Shown here: piece after piece, positions 23,608 to 32,464 of the stretch
How positions within the stretch are numbered: position 1 is the first letter of the stretch
Layout of the letters: each line of letters starts with the position of its first letter
Made by a program: the position numbers and the translations under genes
Notes under the pieces: generated by a model
Databases searched by the model: none
Seen by the model: only the letters and a program-made list of their open reading frames with translations
Told to the model about the DNA's origin: nothing
Assembly: GCF_900113125.1 (NCBI RefSeq)
Contig: NZ_FOOG01000002.1
Span: 124,001 to 188,000 of the forward strand
Length of the DNA stretch: 64,000 bases
From: Halobacillus alkaliphilus
Lineage (GTDB): Bacteria; Bacillota; Bacilli; Bacillales; Halobacillaceae
Reading direction: 5' to 3'

Positions 23608-26600
23608 TTATCCTTCAGTTGGTCTGAAACTCTCTTCCAATACTCTCGCTACAAAAGAGGCAAATTCTGCTCTAGTAATCTCCTGCTCCGGTCTAAACGT
23701 TCCGTCCGGATAGCCAACGGTTATATTGTTGGCGGCCAGGGTTTGAATATAGGAATCTGCCCAGTGCCCTTTAGTATCTGTAAAAATAGAAGTTTGACCT
23801 TGTAATTGATAAGCTTTTGAAACAATAATGGCCATTTCTGCCCGACTTAAATTTTCATTCGGTTGAAAGGTACCATCATTGTATCCTGAGAGGATTTTCG
23901 CCTTTGCGGCTGCTCCAATGTATCCGCTCGCCCAATGATCTTCAGCTACATCTGGAAAGTCAGATACAACCTTTTCAAGCCCTAGTTCTCTAGAGATGAC
24001 TGTCGCAGCTTCGGCCCGCGTTATATTTACATTCGGCTTGAAGGTTCCGTCATCATACCCTACCAACAAGTTATCTTCTACTAAATAATTAATCTCTTCT
24101 TCAGCCCAATGCCCTTCGATATCCTTGAAACTAACATCATTCGAAGGTTTCTCAATAGTTACATCTGACGAATTAATTTCTTCCACGTTCCCTGCGATGT
24201 CCAAACTGCGATAGTCCACAGTGTTAGTTCCTTCTTCAGTTACTAGAATAGCAGTGTTATATTCCTGCCATTCTCCCTGATTGATTCGATATTCTGTCTT
24301 CTTAACCCCGGAAAGAGCGTCGGAGGAACTCAGGGTTACCTCTACGGCAGTGTCTTGGTTTTCAGAACTCATAGAAGTGACGGGAGAAGTTGTATCTATT
24401 TTGATCATTTTACTTTGAATGTCTTCTTCATTGCCAGCCTTATCAAAGCTGCGGTACTCGAGCTTATGTGTACCTTCTTCCTTAAGTTCCACGGGTGTAC
24501 TATAAGATGTCCATTCTCCGTCATTTATTCTATATTCAGTTTTGCTAACCCCTGTTAGTGAGTCTGTCGCACTCAGGGCTAACTCTACACTTGAGTCCTG
24601 CCATTGATCGCTTACATCATTAATTGAAGTTTCTGGAGCAATTAAATCAAGCTTAACGGTTAAGCTCTTCGTATCTTCTTCATTTCCAGCTCCATCTACA
24701 CTTCGATACTCGACCACATTTTCGCCTTCTTGGCTCAACGTAACAGTCCCGTTATATGATGTCCATTCACTACCGTTAAGTTTATATTCAATAGAAGCTG
24801 GACCTGATAATTCTTCCTCGGCTGTTAATGTCAATTCCACTTCCTCATTCAGCCATTCGGCAGGAATTTCAGAAGCTGTAGTGACCGGGGCGGTTTTGTC
24901 AATTTTGACTACAACACTTTGGATGTCCTCTTCATTACCTGCTTGATCGATACTTCTATATTCTATTGTAGTTGATCCTTCACGATCTACCGTAATAGGA
25001 TCGCTATAGGCTGTCCATTTTCCTTCATTAATTCTGTATTCGATAGAAGCTACACCTGACAACTCGTCAGAGGATGATAATGTTAGCTCAATATCCTGCT
25101 TGGACCAGTCTGTTAGTACATTCCCAGTAGAAGTGACTGGCGCTGTTTTGTCTACTTTAACGACTTTGCTTTGAGTTGCTTCTACGTTCCCAGCATGATC
25201 GATACTGCGAAATTCTACTTTATTGTTTCCATCTTCTTCAACTAGAATAGAAGTATTGTAGTTGACCCATTCTCCTTCATTTACTCTATATTCCGTTCTT
25301 TCGACTCCTGACAAAGCATCTGAAGAATTTAACGTTAATTCTACATCTGAAGTATGCCATTCGTCACTCACAGAACTGAGCGAAGTTTCTGGTGATTCAA
25401 GATCAAGATTAACATCGACACTCTTAATCTCTTCCTGGTTCCCTGCTTGATCTGTACTTCGATATTCTATCGCATTTTTACCTTCTTTGGCGATAAGAAT
25501 AGGGGTATTATACGCTTTCCAATCGCCTTCGTTAATTCTGTATTCGATAGATTTCATACCTGACGATTCATCCTTAGCTGTTAAGGATAGTTCCACTTCT
25601 TCATTTCCCCAGTTTGAAGGAACTTCAGAAGTTGTCGTCACTGGCGATGTTTTGTCTATTTTAATGGTTTCGGTTTGAATTTCTTCTACATTACCCACGT
25701 TATCCACGCTTCGGTAATCAAGCTGAACTTCGCCTTCTTCACTAATTTCAAAAGCATCTGTATATTCGATCCAGGTTCCTTCATTAATCCGATATTCTAC
25801 CTTTTTAATACCGGATTCTTCATCTGTTGCGCTTAAAGCAGCGGTAACATTTGAAGGATACCATTCATTGTTCATTGGCGTGGAAGATGTGAGCTCGATA
25901 CTTGTTACTGGTGCAATTTTGTCTGTTTCTTCTACGACTACATCATATTCACTAAGATCTATATTCTCGTAACCTTCACCTTTGGAGGTGCTATTATCCG
26001 AATGATAGTAATAATAGTAGTTGCCCTGTTTATCTCTCAAGCTTATTTCATCTATCCCCCAATTTCCTGAACTATCATATTTCTCAATCACAAAACTTCC
26101 CTCGTATTTACCTGTTGCAGAATTTAACCTTAAGTTGATATATTTACTTGCAGTGCCTAGGGGAGATTTATACCTAATTCTTATGTCATCTACACCTGAT
26201 AAGTCGTCTGTCACATCCGCTTCGACTTTTACAGTATCACCTTCAGTCACGTTTCTTGGCGTGATGATTAGTTCATTTAGTGTAGGTGCCGAATTATCTT
26301 CTTCTGTCCCTGATACCTTTACATCATACTGACTGAGATCTATATTCTCGTAGCCTTCACCTTTGGAAGTTCTATCATCCGAATGATAGTAATAATAGTA
26401 GTTGCCCTGTTTATCTCTCAAGCTTATTTCATCTATCCCCCAATTTCCTGAACTATCATATTTCTCAATCACAAAACTTCCCTCGTATTTACCTGTTGCA
26501 GAATTTAACCTTAAGTTGATATATTTACTTGCAGTGCCTAGGGGAGATTTATACCTAATTCTTACGTCGTCTACACCTGATACTTCATCAATTACATCAG

Positions 26601-26778
26601 CTGTAATTTTCACTTCATCCCCTACTGTAGCCTCCTGTTTCGAAACATTTAAATTACTTAATGTTGGAGGAGCGACATCAGAAGCTGCAAAATTTACCCC
26701 TGGTGCTCCTGAAGAAATAATAAGTGCTAGAATTACTATTCGAAATACTCTCTGCAATCGTGCTTTTTCAAAGATCAT
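23608..26778 (-). CDS. large secreted SLH-anchored protein with OmpL47/Ig-like repeats
   Basis: A 1,056-aa exported protein. A signal peptide (LQRVFRIVILALIISSGAPG, cleaved near AAS) is followed by two nearly identical beta modules of 127 aa (APTLNELxITP... YKSPLGTASKYINLRLNSAT ... NYYYYYH). About seven Ig/OmpL47-like repeats come next, each with the core VEYRINEGxW, VDYRSxDxAGNxE and a KIDKTxPVT link. Three C-terminal SLH domains (FKDIEGHWAEEEINYLVEDN; YDDGTFKPNVNITRAEAATV) bind pyruvylated wall polymer. The start is the second ATG (26778), spaced 9 nt from AAGGAG; the ATG at 26784 is only 3 nt away. A structural or adhesive surface role is likely. Confidence 0.9.
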   Translation of the reverse strand: MIFEKARLQRVFRIVILALIISSGAPGVNFAASDVAPPTLSNLNVSKQEATVGDEVKITADVIDEVSGVDDVRIRYKSPLGTASKYINLRLNSATGKYEGSFVIEKYDSSGNWGIDEISLRDKQGNYYYYYHSDDRTSKGEGYENIDLSQYDVKVSGTEEDNSAPTLNELIITPRNVTEGDTVKVEADVTDDLSGVDDIRIRYKSPLGTASKYINLRLNSATGKYEGSFVIEKYDSSGNWGIDEISLRDKQGNYYYYYHSDNSTSKGEGYENIDLSEYDVVVEETDKIAPVTSIELTSSTPMNNEWYPSNVTAALSATDEESGIKKVEYRINEGTWIEYTDAFEISEEGEVQLDYRSVDNVGNVEEIQTETIKIDKTSPVTTTSEVPSNWGNEEVELSLTAKDESSGMKSIEYRINEGDWKAYNTPILIAKEGKNAIEYRSTDQAGNQEEIKSVDVNLDLESPETSLSSVSDEWHTSDVELTLNSSDALSGVERTEYRVNEGEWVNYNTSILVEEDGNNKVEFRSIDHAGNVEATQSKVVKVDKTAPVTSTGNVLTDWSKQDIELTLSSSDELSGVASIEYRINEGKWTAYSDPITVDREGSTTIEYRSIDQAGNEEDIQSVVVKIDKTAPVTTASEIPAEWLNEEVELTLTAEEELSGPASIEYKLNGSEWTSYNGTVTLSQEGENVVEYRSVDGAGNEEDTKSLTVKLDLIAPETSINDVSDQWQDSSVELALSATDSLTGVSKTEYRINDGEWTSYSTPVELKEEGTHKLEYRSFDKAGNEEDIQSKMIKIDTTSPVTSMSSENQDTAVEVTLSSSDALSGVKKTEYRINQGEWQEYNTAILVTEEGTNTVDYRSLDIAGNVEEINSSDVTIEKPSNDVSFKDIEGHWAEEEINYLVEDNLLVGYDDGTFKPNVNITRAEAATVISRELGLEKVVSDFPDVAEDHWASGYIGAAAKAKILSGYNDGTFQPNENLSRAEMAIIVSKAYQLQGQTSIFTDTKGHWADSYIQTLAANNITVGYPDGTFRPEQEITRAEFASFVARVLEESFRPTEG
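25955..26571. repeat. recent 381-bp tandem duplication within the SLH gene
   Basis: About 230 bp at 25955-26190 recur at 26336-26571 with only a few single-base changes, offset exactly 381 bp (127 codons). The near-identity at DNA level, including synonymous sites, shows a recent duplication or gene conversion between modules. Confidence 0.9.
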
Positions 26779-26784
26779 TAACAT

Positions 26785-27134
26785 ATTCTCCTTTTTTCTT
26801 CTGTGCCCTCTTTTATGTATTCACATAACCTCTATTATAGTATAAAAGTATCATTAATTGTTAATTAATTTGAAATAAACCTGACTAAAGTTACTGCATC
26901 TTAAAAATGAAATAGAGATTCTAAGATTAATTTTTTTCTCTATCCTTCCTTCTTTAGGGTAGAATTAATATGTGAAAAGGCCCTCCCTGATTTCTACCAT
27001 TTATTTAAAAAATTATCCCCATTCCAACTTCATGTAAGAAATAAATAGAAAAAACACCTCTGTTTTTACTTAATATGTAAAAATATCACTCTCAGTTTGT
27101 GGTAAGTTTCCCCATTGCATACGAAAATTTTAGT
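26785..27134. other. 350-bp AT-rich intergenic region
   Basis: Lies between the divergent SLH gene and the Xre regulator. No open frame with a ribosome site and no terminator-type hairpin seen; it must hold the promoters of both neighbours. Confidence 0.5.
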
Positions 27135-27395
27135 ATGAGAAAAGAACCTATTGAAGAAGCCATTGCCATTTTTGGTACCCAAGTACGTAATAAACGAATA
27201 CACCTGGACATGACCCAGGAAGAACTCGCCTACGAAGTCGAGCTGTCACCAAATTATATCGGTTACATTGAACGAGCAGAGAGGCATCCCGGCATCTACC
27301 AGATCATTGCGATCTCTTTTGCACTGGGCGTCAGTCCATCTTACTTATTCAATGACGTAAACGTACCGGAAGAGTTCAAAAGATCTCCGGAATAA
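27135..27395 (+). CDS. Xre-family helix-turn-helix regulator
   Basis: An 86-aa Cro/CI-type DNA-binding protein. The fold starts at IFGTQVRNKRIHLDMTQEEL; the HTH is MTQEELAYEVELSPNYIGYI and the domain closes with ISFALGVSPSYLFND. Nearly the whole protein is the DNA-binding domain. ATG at 27135 is chosen from homologue-like length; an in-frame GTG at 27099 is possible, and neither has a clear ribosome site. Targets unknown; the broken pRiA4b-like gene and toxin-antitoxin pair nearby are accessory material. Confidence 0.8.
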   Translation: MRKEPIEEAIAIFGTQVRNKRIHLDMTQEELAYEVELSPNYIGYIERAERHPGIYQIIAISFALGVSPSYLFNDVNVPEEFKRSPE

Positions 27396-27450
27396 GTATC
27401 TGGAAAGGAGTATAGAAGACATTCTGAACAATAAGGATTTAGGAATAACA

Positions 27451-27487
27451 AGGCAGCACTGCAATATCCACGATTTGCTGTGCTGCC
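27451..27487. other. long perfect hairpin before a small gene
   Basis: AAGGCAGCACTGCAA and TTTGCTGTGCTGCCTT pair over about 14 bp around a 9-nt loop. No T run follows on the plus strand, so it is not a standard terminator for the Xre gene, though it may still be one that has decayed or a leader structure of the small gene at 27520. Confidence 0.5.
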
Positions 27488-27519
27488 TTACTACTAAAAT
27501 GGAAGGAAGAAATTATACG

Positions 27520-27705
27520 ATGGATTATATTTTAACGCGTACCGAATTTGAGAATGATGGGCACAGGAGTATACATATCCTCGATATCAGAAAGGCTCAA
27601 TATCTCATCTACTACCCGGAAGAAATATCGCATTTGGATCACAAGCTGAGAGCATTTCTATTTACCAGATTGAAAGGGATAAATGAAGGACTGTATGATC
27701 ATTGA
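27520..27705 (+). CDS. 61-aa small protein, unknown
   Basis: GGAAGGAAG lies 10 nt before ATG at 27520. The protein (DYILTRTEFENDGHRSIHIL, then DIRKAQYLIYYPEEISHLDH and KLRAFLFTRLKG) is soluble and mixed in charge. The longer frame upstream overlaps the hairpin and is not used. No family recognised. Confidence 0.45.
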   Translation: MDYILTRTEFENDGHRSIHILDIRKAQYLIYYPEEISHLDHKLRAFLFTRLKGINEGLYDH

Positions 27706-27766
27706 TTTTCATCTGTTTGATCCAGTCCATATAAACTCAGTGATTTCCTCATTTGTATGACTTCAG

Positions 27767-28963
27767 TTATCCTTCTATATTCTCTTCCACCTTTATCTTC
27801 ACTCGCCACTCCTCACCATAGTCGTAAACATAAAGGATCGTATCGCCTTGTTTTACACTGTTTCCCAAAGTAAGACTTGATCGGCGGAGTGTGCCGATGT
27901 CCACTCTTCCGGACTGCTGATGGAAGGTTCGGTCCAGGCTTTGCCGGTCATGAAGAAGCTGTACAAATGAACATCCCGCCACTCATAGGCTTGTTGAATG
28001 GCACCATGAAGATCTTCCATGGTGGCGTCAGTAGAACATTGAATTCTTACCGTCGCATCCCCATGCGTTAGTCAAAATGTATACATACCTTGAAATGGCT
28101 CTTCACCTTCTCGGAAACATTGGGTACAGCTCATTCGTTCCAAACAAACCTTTAAAACGATCAGTAAAACGCTCGTCCTCATCGCCCTGGGAGAAGTGCA
28201 ATCCATACTCTGCTGCGACCATCTCCTCCACAAACATCAAACTATTCCCGCCTTCCGGATAACGTCCGGGGGTGACCAGCCACTCGCCTTCGTGCCTTCT
28301 TGCTGGTACATTCCAAATCGATACCGGACGTGTGAGCAATAGCGTCTGCAGGAGCTTCCAGCCAACTTTCGTGGTCTGAATCGATGCTGGGTGGATATTC
28401 TGTTTGACCGATTCCATCTTTTCCGAAAGCGTGTAATTCCATAGACCAAAGTAGGAAAGTACAGGCACCATATGCCCCATCTGATAGATAGAAACAGCAA
28501 ACTTTCCAAATGTCACTTCGATCTCCTGTTCCGGAGGTTGAGAGAGCACCCCACCGCAGGCTTCAATGACAGATCCATAGATGGCTTTCTCGTGCTCTGT
28601 GAACACTGCCCAGTCCGTGTCTATCCATAACGTTTCCAGCAAAAATAGATACTTCTGCAGATTGGAGAAACGGTAAAATTCGGCCGCACGGTCCAGTAAG
28701 ATCAGACGGTTGCCTTTACGTGTCATTAATTTTCCATTTAGAGCCAGATAATAAAACAAATGAACTCTTGTATAGTAGATTTGATCGTTCTTCTCCGTAA
28801 CCCCCGTATTCTGCACTTCAAACCTCTGGTTCAGCTGATAGCAATGCTTGCGCTGCATATACCCTTTTGTTTTAGTGACGGTTACTTTTTCCTCGTCGAT
28901 ATAGTTTAAAAACACCTGAAAATCCCGGACGATTTCCAGGGGTAATTCGGACGGATCAATCAT
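27767..28963 (-). pseudogene. plasmid pRiA4b ORF-3-like protein gene with several lesions
   Basis: The intact upstream part (28103-28963, AAGGAGG before ATG) encodes 286 aa ending LFGTNELYPMFPRR. Reading on with frame changes restores a pRiA4b ORF-3 domain: after a one-base shift EEPFQGMYTF, a TGA, LTHGDATVRIQCSTDATMED, LHGAIQQAYEWRDVHLYSFF and SADQVLLWETV. A second shift gives KQGDTILYVYDYGEEWRVKI to the end. So at least two frameshifts and one nonsense codon separate the helical N-terminal part from the conserved C-terminal domain. The family is found on plasmids and mobile DNA; its function is unknown. Confidence 0.75.
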
Positions 28964-29136
28964 GTCTAGATCCTCCTTCTATAAAATCGATTGCTTGTCT
29001 TTCTATTCCCAACATCCGTAAGCACTTACACCTATTCACTAAAATACAATTGATCCTGCTAACTAACATTAAGATGTCATTCATCGTCTATGGTGACGCT
29101 CTTTCATCCATCTGATGATTTTAAATAGTCTACCGG

Positions 29137-29273
29137 GGGATCAGGCCCCGAAATCAATGAAAAAACACCTAGTTTCGACAGGTATGATTTGCTTCCTGAG
29201 AACCAAGTGTTTATGCTCTATTACTATATAATTGGAACTTTAAAAAGTTAATCCTGCTTAGGGTCAGACCCTC
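29137..29273. repeat. possible REP/MITE-like intergenic element
   Basis: Two related short palindrome-like cores, GGGGATCAGGCCCC at about 29137 and GGGTCAGACCC at about 29262, flank 110 bp that include AAACAC...GTGTTT ends. GGGTCAGACCC cores resemble RAYT-associated REP sequences. No terminal repeats or transposase found, so this is tentative. Confidence 0.3.
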
Positions 29274-29326
29274 CTAATTATGTAAAGCGTCCTGAGGCCT
29301 CTAAACTTTTTTTACAAAGTAAAAAG

Positions 29327-29581
29327 TCATTTATAAACTTGACCTCTTGAACCTATATCCAATACGTGGATAATTATGTTCTCGTTGTCAAGCTCATAAA
29401 TGACTCTAAACTTACCGACTCTAAGTCTCATGTCACCTGTGGAGAGCTTTTTGGTATCTAAGATGTTATTGTGTGGGTCTTCTGCTAAGTCGAGCAATGC
29501 TTTCTTTATCCTTTTCTTAGTTGGAACATCTTGTTTTCTAACGAACTTTTCAGCACCTTTACTTAGTAAAATCTCATACAT
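29327..29581 (-). CDS. RelE/ParE-type toxin
   Basis: An 84-aa toxin of the RelE/ParE fold: YEILLSKGAEKFVRKQD (first helix), VPTKKRIKKALLDLAEDPHN, then the core LRVGKFRVIYELDNENIII and HVLDIGSRGQVYK. The RLRVGKFRVIYE strand pair and the C-terminal GSRGxVY are the family hallmarks. RelE members cleave ribosome-bound mRNA, ParE members poison gyrase; these cannot be told apart here. The ATG at 29581 overlaps the end of the antitoxin gene by 8 bp, the usual antitoxin-first order. Confidence 0.88.
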   Translation of the reverse strand: MYEILLSKGAEKFVRKQDVPTKKRIKKALLDLAEDPHNNILDTKKLSTGDMRLRVGKFRVIYELDNENIIIHVLDIGSRGQVYK

Positions 29582-29900
29582 CACCAAATACCTCATCAAA
29601 TGTGACATATTCGCCCTTTTTAAACTCTTGTTTTGCTTTGGTGATTTTATTAATGTCTTCTTTAGTTAGTTTATCAAATTCTTCTTCTTCTTCACGAATT
29701 GTAACCAACTTAACTTCACTTCCTCCTATATCTACAACAATATTGTCTCTTTTAGATGATTTAACTTCTGCAATCTGTTGTGATATGTGTGGATCTTCGT
29801 TAGCTTTCTTTAAAAAACTTACAATTACCTCAAGCTTTTCTTCACTGTCAATTTCTTCGATTAGTTGGTGAGCTTCTTGTTTACGATCTTCTTTTAACAC
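29574..29900 (-). CDS. antitoxin of the RelE/ParE module
   Basis: A 108-aa acidic protein upstream of and overlapping the toxin. GTG at 29900 follows TAGGAGGTG with 5-nt spacing; the longer frame to 29948 has no site. The N-terminal half is helical and charged (LKEDRKQEAHQLIEEIDSEE); the C-terminal half (FDKLTKEDINKITKAKQEFK, YVTFDEVFGDV) resembles the toxin-binding tail of Phd/RelB-type antitoxins. A DNA-binding region is expected at the N-terminus but not obvious. Confidence 0.75.
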   Translation of the reverse strand: MLKEDRKQEAHQLIEEIDSEEKLEVIVSFLKKANEDPHISQQIAEVKSSKRDNIVVDIGGSEVKLVTIREEEEEFDKLTKEDINKITKAKQEFKKGEYVTFDEVFGDV

Positions 29901-30065
29901 GACTACACCTCCTAGATTATACTTAACTTTATTATACAATATATACATATTAAAAGCTAAACCCTAATAATACTGTATATCACCGAGAAGACTTCACTGC
30001 TTATAAGGGCCTCCTACGATTGATCACACAGTCAGTCGCCAATCGATTTAAAGTCAATTGTGTCT

Positions 30066-30815
30066 CTACCAATCAATCTCCTCCGGGAAATGAACCTTCA
30101 GCCGAATATCCTGAGGAGAGCATTGGTAGTTCTCCGCAGCTTCCCGTACTTCTCTCTTTACTTCCTCATACTCTTTACCTGCTTCTGTTAAACGCTTCGC
30201 CACAATGGTCAGATTCCTTACTCGTTCATCTGCATCCATATTGATAAACTTGCTGTTTAACACGGTCAGGTATTGAGTGGTATAATTCATGGTCCAATAA
30301 TCGTGCTTGTTCATCATGTTCATCATACGTGTATAAGAAGAAGGAGAAACCACCGCCGCAATGGCTTTGGCAATTTGCGATTGAAACATCCGCACAAGAG
30401 CGATATCCTCACTCCAAATATTCTTCGCATGCTCTAAAGAATTGCTTGTATGCCGGGCGTTTTTGCCAGCATATTCCTTAATGAAGTCGTTGAGTGCCAT
30501 CGTTACAAATAGAAGTTCCGGCCATAGGACCTGAATCGTTAAATAGATATTTTCTTCACTGGCGATCATGGTTAAGTATCTCATTTTCTCCCGATCCAAA
30601 CCGTTTTCCACTCGTTTAAACGAACGATCTCCCATCATGGCATGACGCAGATCATAGCAAACAGCCAGCACGTGAAGTCTTGCCCCATCATAGGGAGGAT
30701 ATTCTCCTTCTTCACCTACAATATTATGTAACGCTTCGTAAAGGGCTTCAAAGTCATGAAAGTCTCCTGAAACCTCCACGCCCGCATTTTGTTCCGTATT
30801 TTCAACTATAATCAC
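30066..30815 (-). CDS. DUF6904-like protein
   Basis: A 249-aa soluble protein. The opening SGDFHDFEALYEALHNIVGE and YPPYDGARLHVLAVCYDLRH, ALMGDR-like HAMMGDRSFKRVENG, and VLWPELLFVTMALNDFIKEY recall an uncharacterised Bacillus family I remember as DUF6904; the label is from memory. It is helical with no signal or membrane segment. It is a lone minus-strand gene between the toxin-antitoxin pair and an unknown membrane protein. Function unknown. Confidence 0.6.
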   Translation of the reverse strand: MIIVENTEQNAGVEVSGDFHDFEALYEALHNIVGEEGEYPPYDGARLHVLAVCYDLRHAMMGDRSFKRVENGLDREKMRYLTMIASEENIYLTIQVLWPELLFVTMALNDFIKEYAGKNARHTSNSLEHAKNIWSEDIALVRMFQSQIAKAIAAVVSPSSYTRMMNMMNKHDYWTMNYTTQYLTVLNSKFINMDADERVRNLTIVAKRLTEAGKEYEEVKREVREAAENYQCSPQDIRLKVHFPEEIDW

Positions 30816-30934
30816 ACGATTACCTCCCTTACTCTAATACTCACTATAGTTTATAAGTAAACCCTTCTCCAATTCCAGAGAGTCATTATGTCCTATAATT
30901 TCCACGGTCCAGACTTCTTATATTACTATAAAAC

Positions 30935-32242
30935 CTATTGAGTGGTTACAAATTTCCCTTCAAATAAATCCTCTCTAGTTAGACCATACCCCGCATCTTT
31001 AGGTTTACGGTAAGCAGCAATATACTGCTTGACGGAGTTATACTTTAAATTATCCGGTATTTCATTCTCATCTTGATGGATGTGATATTCTTCGAGAATA
31101 CTAGTGAATACCTCCTGCATTTTACTACTATCCCGTTCTAGTGACTTCTCCAGAAATAGAAACAGCAATCTTTCTTCACTTAACATTCCTTTATACTTAT
31201 TATGTAATATCATTTCTCTCATAATACGATCAGCACTTTTGAAAAAAGCTGAATCCCTTTGATTATGCTCATCATGATAGAAGAAATCGATCAGTTCATT
31301 AAAAGTATATTCTTCAACCTCTATCAATTTTTCTCTATCTAGACTTTGCACTTCTTCGTATGTAATCGCCACGGCCTGATAATAAAAGACAGTTAAGTAT
31401 TCTAGAAACTTATATCTGTATATATTTTCATTAGAACCAAACAAATTTAGGTGAGTGACCACTCTTGTAAAATTATAGAATCTAAGTAGATCATGACAGT
31501 CATTCACCCTTCTATCGCCATCAAAGAGTCTCAATATTTCCAACGTCCATCTATCCTGGTGTTCACTGCTTCTGAATAGTTGAAAATACTCGTAGGATAT
31601 ATCAAACATACCGTTGGAATGTTTGCGGTATTTATAAGGGAAAGTAGAATATTTACGCTTCCATTTCTTTATATTCTTATTGGAATAATCATAAAGTAAA
31701 GAACTTGGGCCGAATATATCGGCAAACGCACTTTGAGATTCACTATTATATGTAATGAAATAATTGATTACATTGCTCGAAAGCTTTTTATTTGTTCTTG
31801 AACCGCCAGACATATCTGTTAAAACATCCGCTTCCTGATGATCGTAAGAGTCACTGGAGTAGTATAAATTCTGTAGCTCATCTTCGTAGATTTGTTTTCT
31901 TACAAGTTTATTCTCCGAGATAATATAAGCGAAGAAATAATACATCGCAAAACCAAGACTTATCATCAGCAAAAGAGAATTAATTAAGCGAAACTCCATG
32001 GTTTTTACTGCCATTAAGAATAAAGAACTTACATTAATCAAAGCGAAGCCAATAAGAATGTTGTATATTCTTATTCTGTTGAAAGCTCTATATCTCTTTA
32101 CTAAAAACTTCCCATAGTCTACCCCGATGATTCTTTTTGTCTCAGCCAAGGACGTTAATCCAATAATGGTCATATTAATAGCTATAATGGCTATAATTAA
32201 ATTATTATCAAATATTAAGCTTTGTGCATTAAAAAACTCCAA
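30935..32242 (-). CDS. membrane protein with large cytosolic domain, unknown family
   Basis: A 435-aa protein. Three membrane spans occupy the first 110 residues (NLIIAIIAINMTIIGLTSLA; YNILIGFALINVSSLFLMAV; LLLMISLGFAMYYFFAYIIS). About 320 mostly helical residues follow, with many Tyr/Phe/Asp (YNSESQSAFADIFGPSSLLY, LRFYNFTRVVTHLNLFGSNE, ILEEYHIHQDENEIPDNLKY). No enzyme motif seen. It is AT-richer than its neighbours and sits in an accessory stretch beside a toxin-antitoxin pair, which suggests horizontal transfer. Membrane effector proteins of defence systems can look like this, but nothing supports that directly. Confidence 0.65.
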   Translation of the reverse strand: MEFFNAQSLIFDNNLIIAIIAINMTIIGLTSLAETKRIIGVDYGKFLVKRYRAFNRIRIYNILIGFALINVSSLFLMAVKTMEFRLINSLLLMISLGFAMYYFFAYIISENKLVRKQIYEDELQNLYYSSDSYDHQEADVLTDMSGGSRTNKKLSSNVINYFITYNSESQSAFADIFGPSSLLYDYSNKNIKKWKRKYSTFPYKYRKHSNGMFDISYEYFQLFRSSEHQDRWTLEILRLFDGDRRVNDCHDLLRFYNFTRVVTHLNLFGSNENIYRYKFLEYLTVFYYQAVAITYEEVQSLDREKLIEVEEYTFNELIDFFYHDEHNQRDSAFFKSADRIMREMILHNKYKGMLSEERLLFLFLEKSLERDSSKMQEVFTSILEEYHIHQDENEIPDNLKYNSVKQYIAAYRKPKDAGYGLTREDLFEGKFVTTQ

Positions 32243-32429
32243 CTAAAACCCGCCTTCCGGAATAGTACTCGATAATGTAACTATGTATAGAGATCAATAT
32301 AATTATTTCGATTAATAGGTATTAACTCCTTCCTATTTTCTATTAAAATTATTATTTGTTATATTACGATCCCCATACTAAAAACAATATGCTTAGTTTC
32401 CGAATCATTACTTCCCCGCCCTTAATCAT

Positions 32430-32458
32430 AAAAAAAGCAGGCGTTAAATCGCCTGCCT
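32430..32458 (-). terminator. terminator of the LPDTS surface protein gene
   Basis: GCAGGCG / CGCCTGC stem with plus-strand A7 at the left (minus-strand U tract). Confidence 0.88.
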
Positions 32459-32464
32459 TCTTCA

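Noticed and set aside
26021-26845. Two plus-strand frames sharing an identical N-terminal half
   Set aside because: The identity comes from the duplicated module of the SLH gene on the other strand, not from paired genes.
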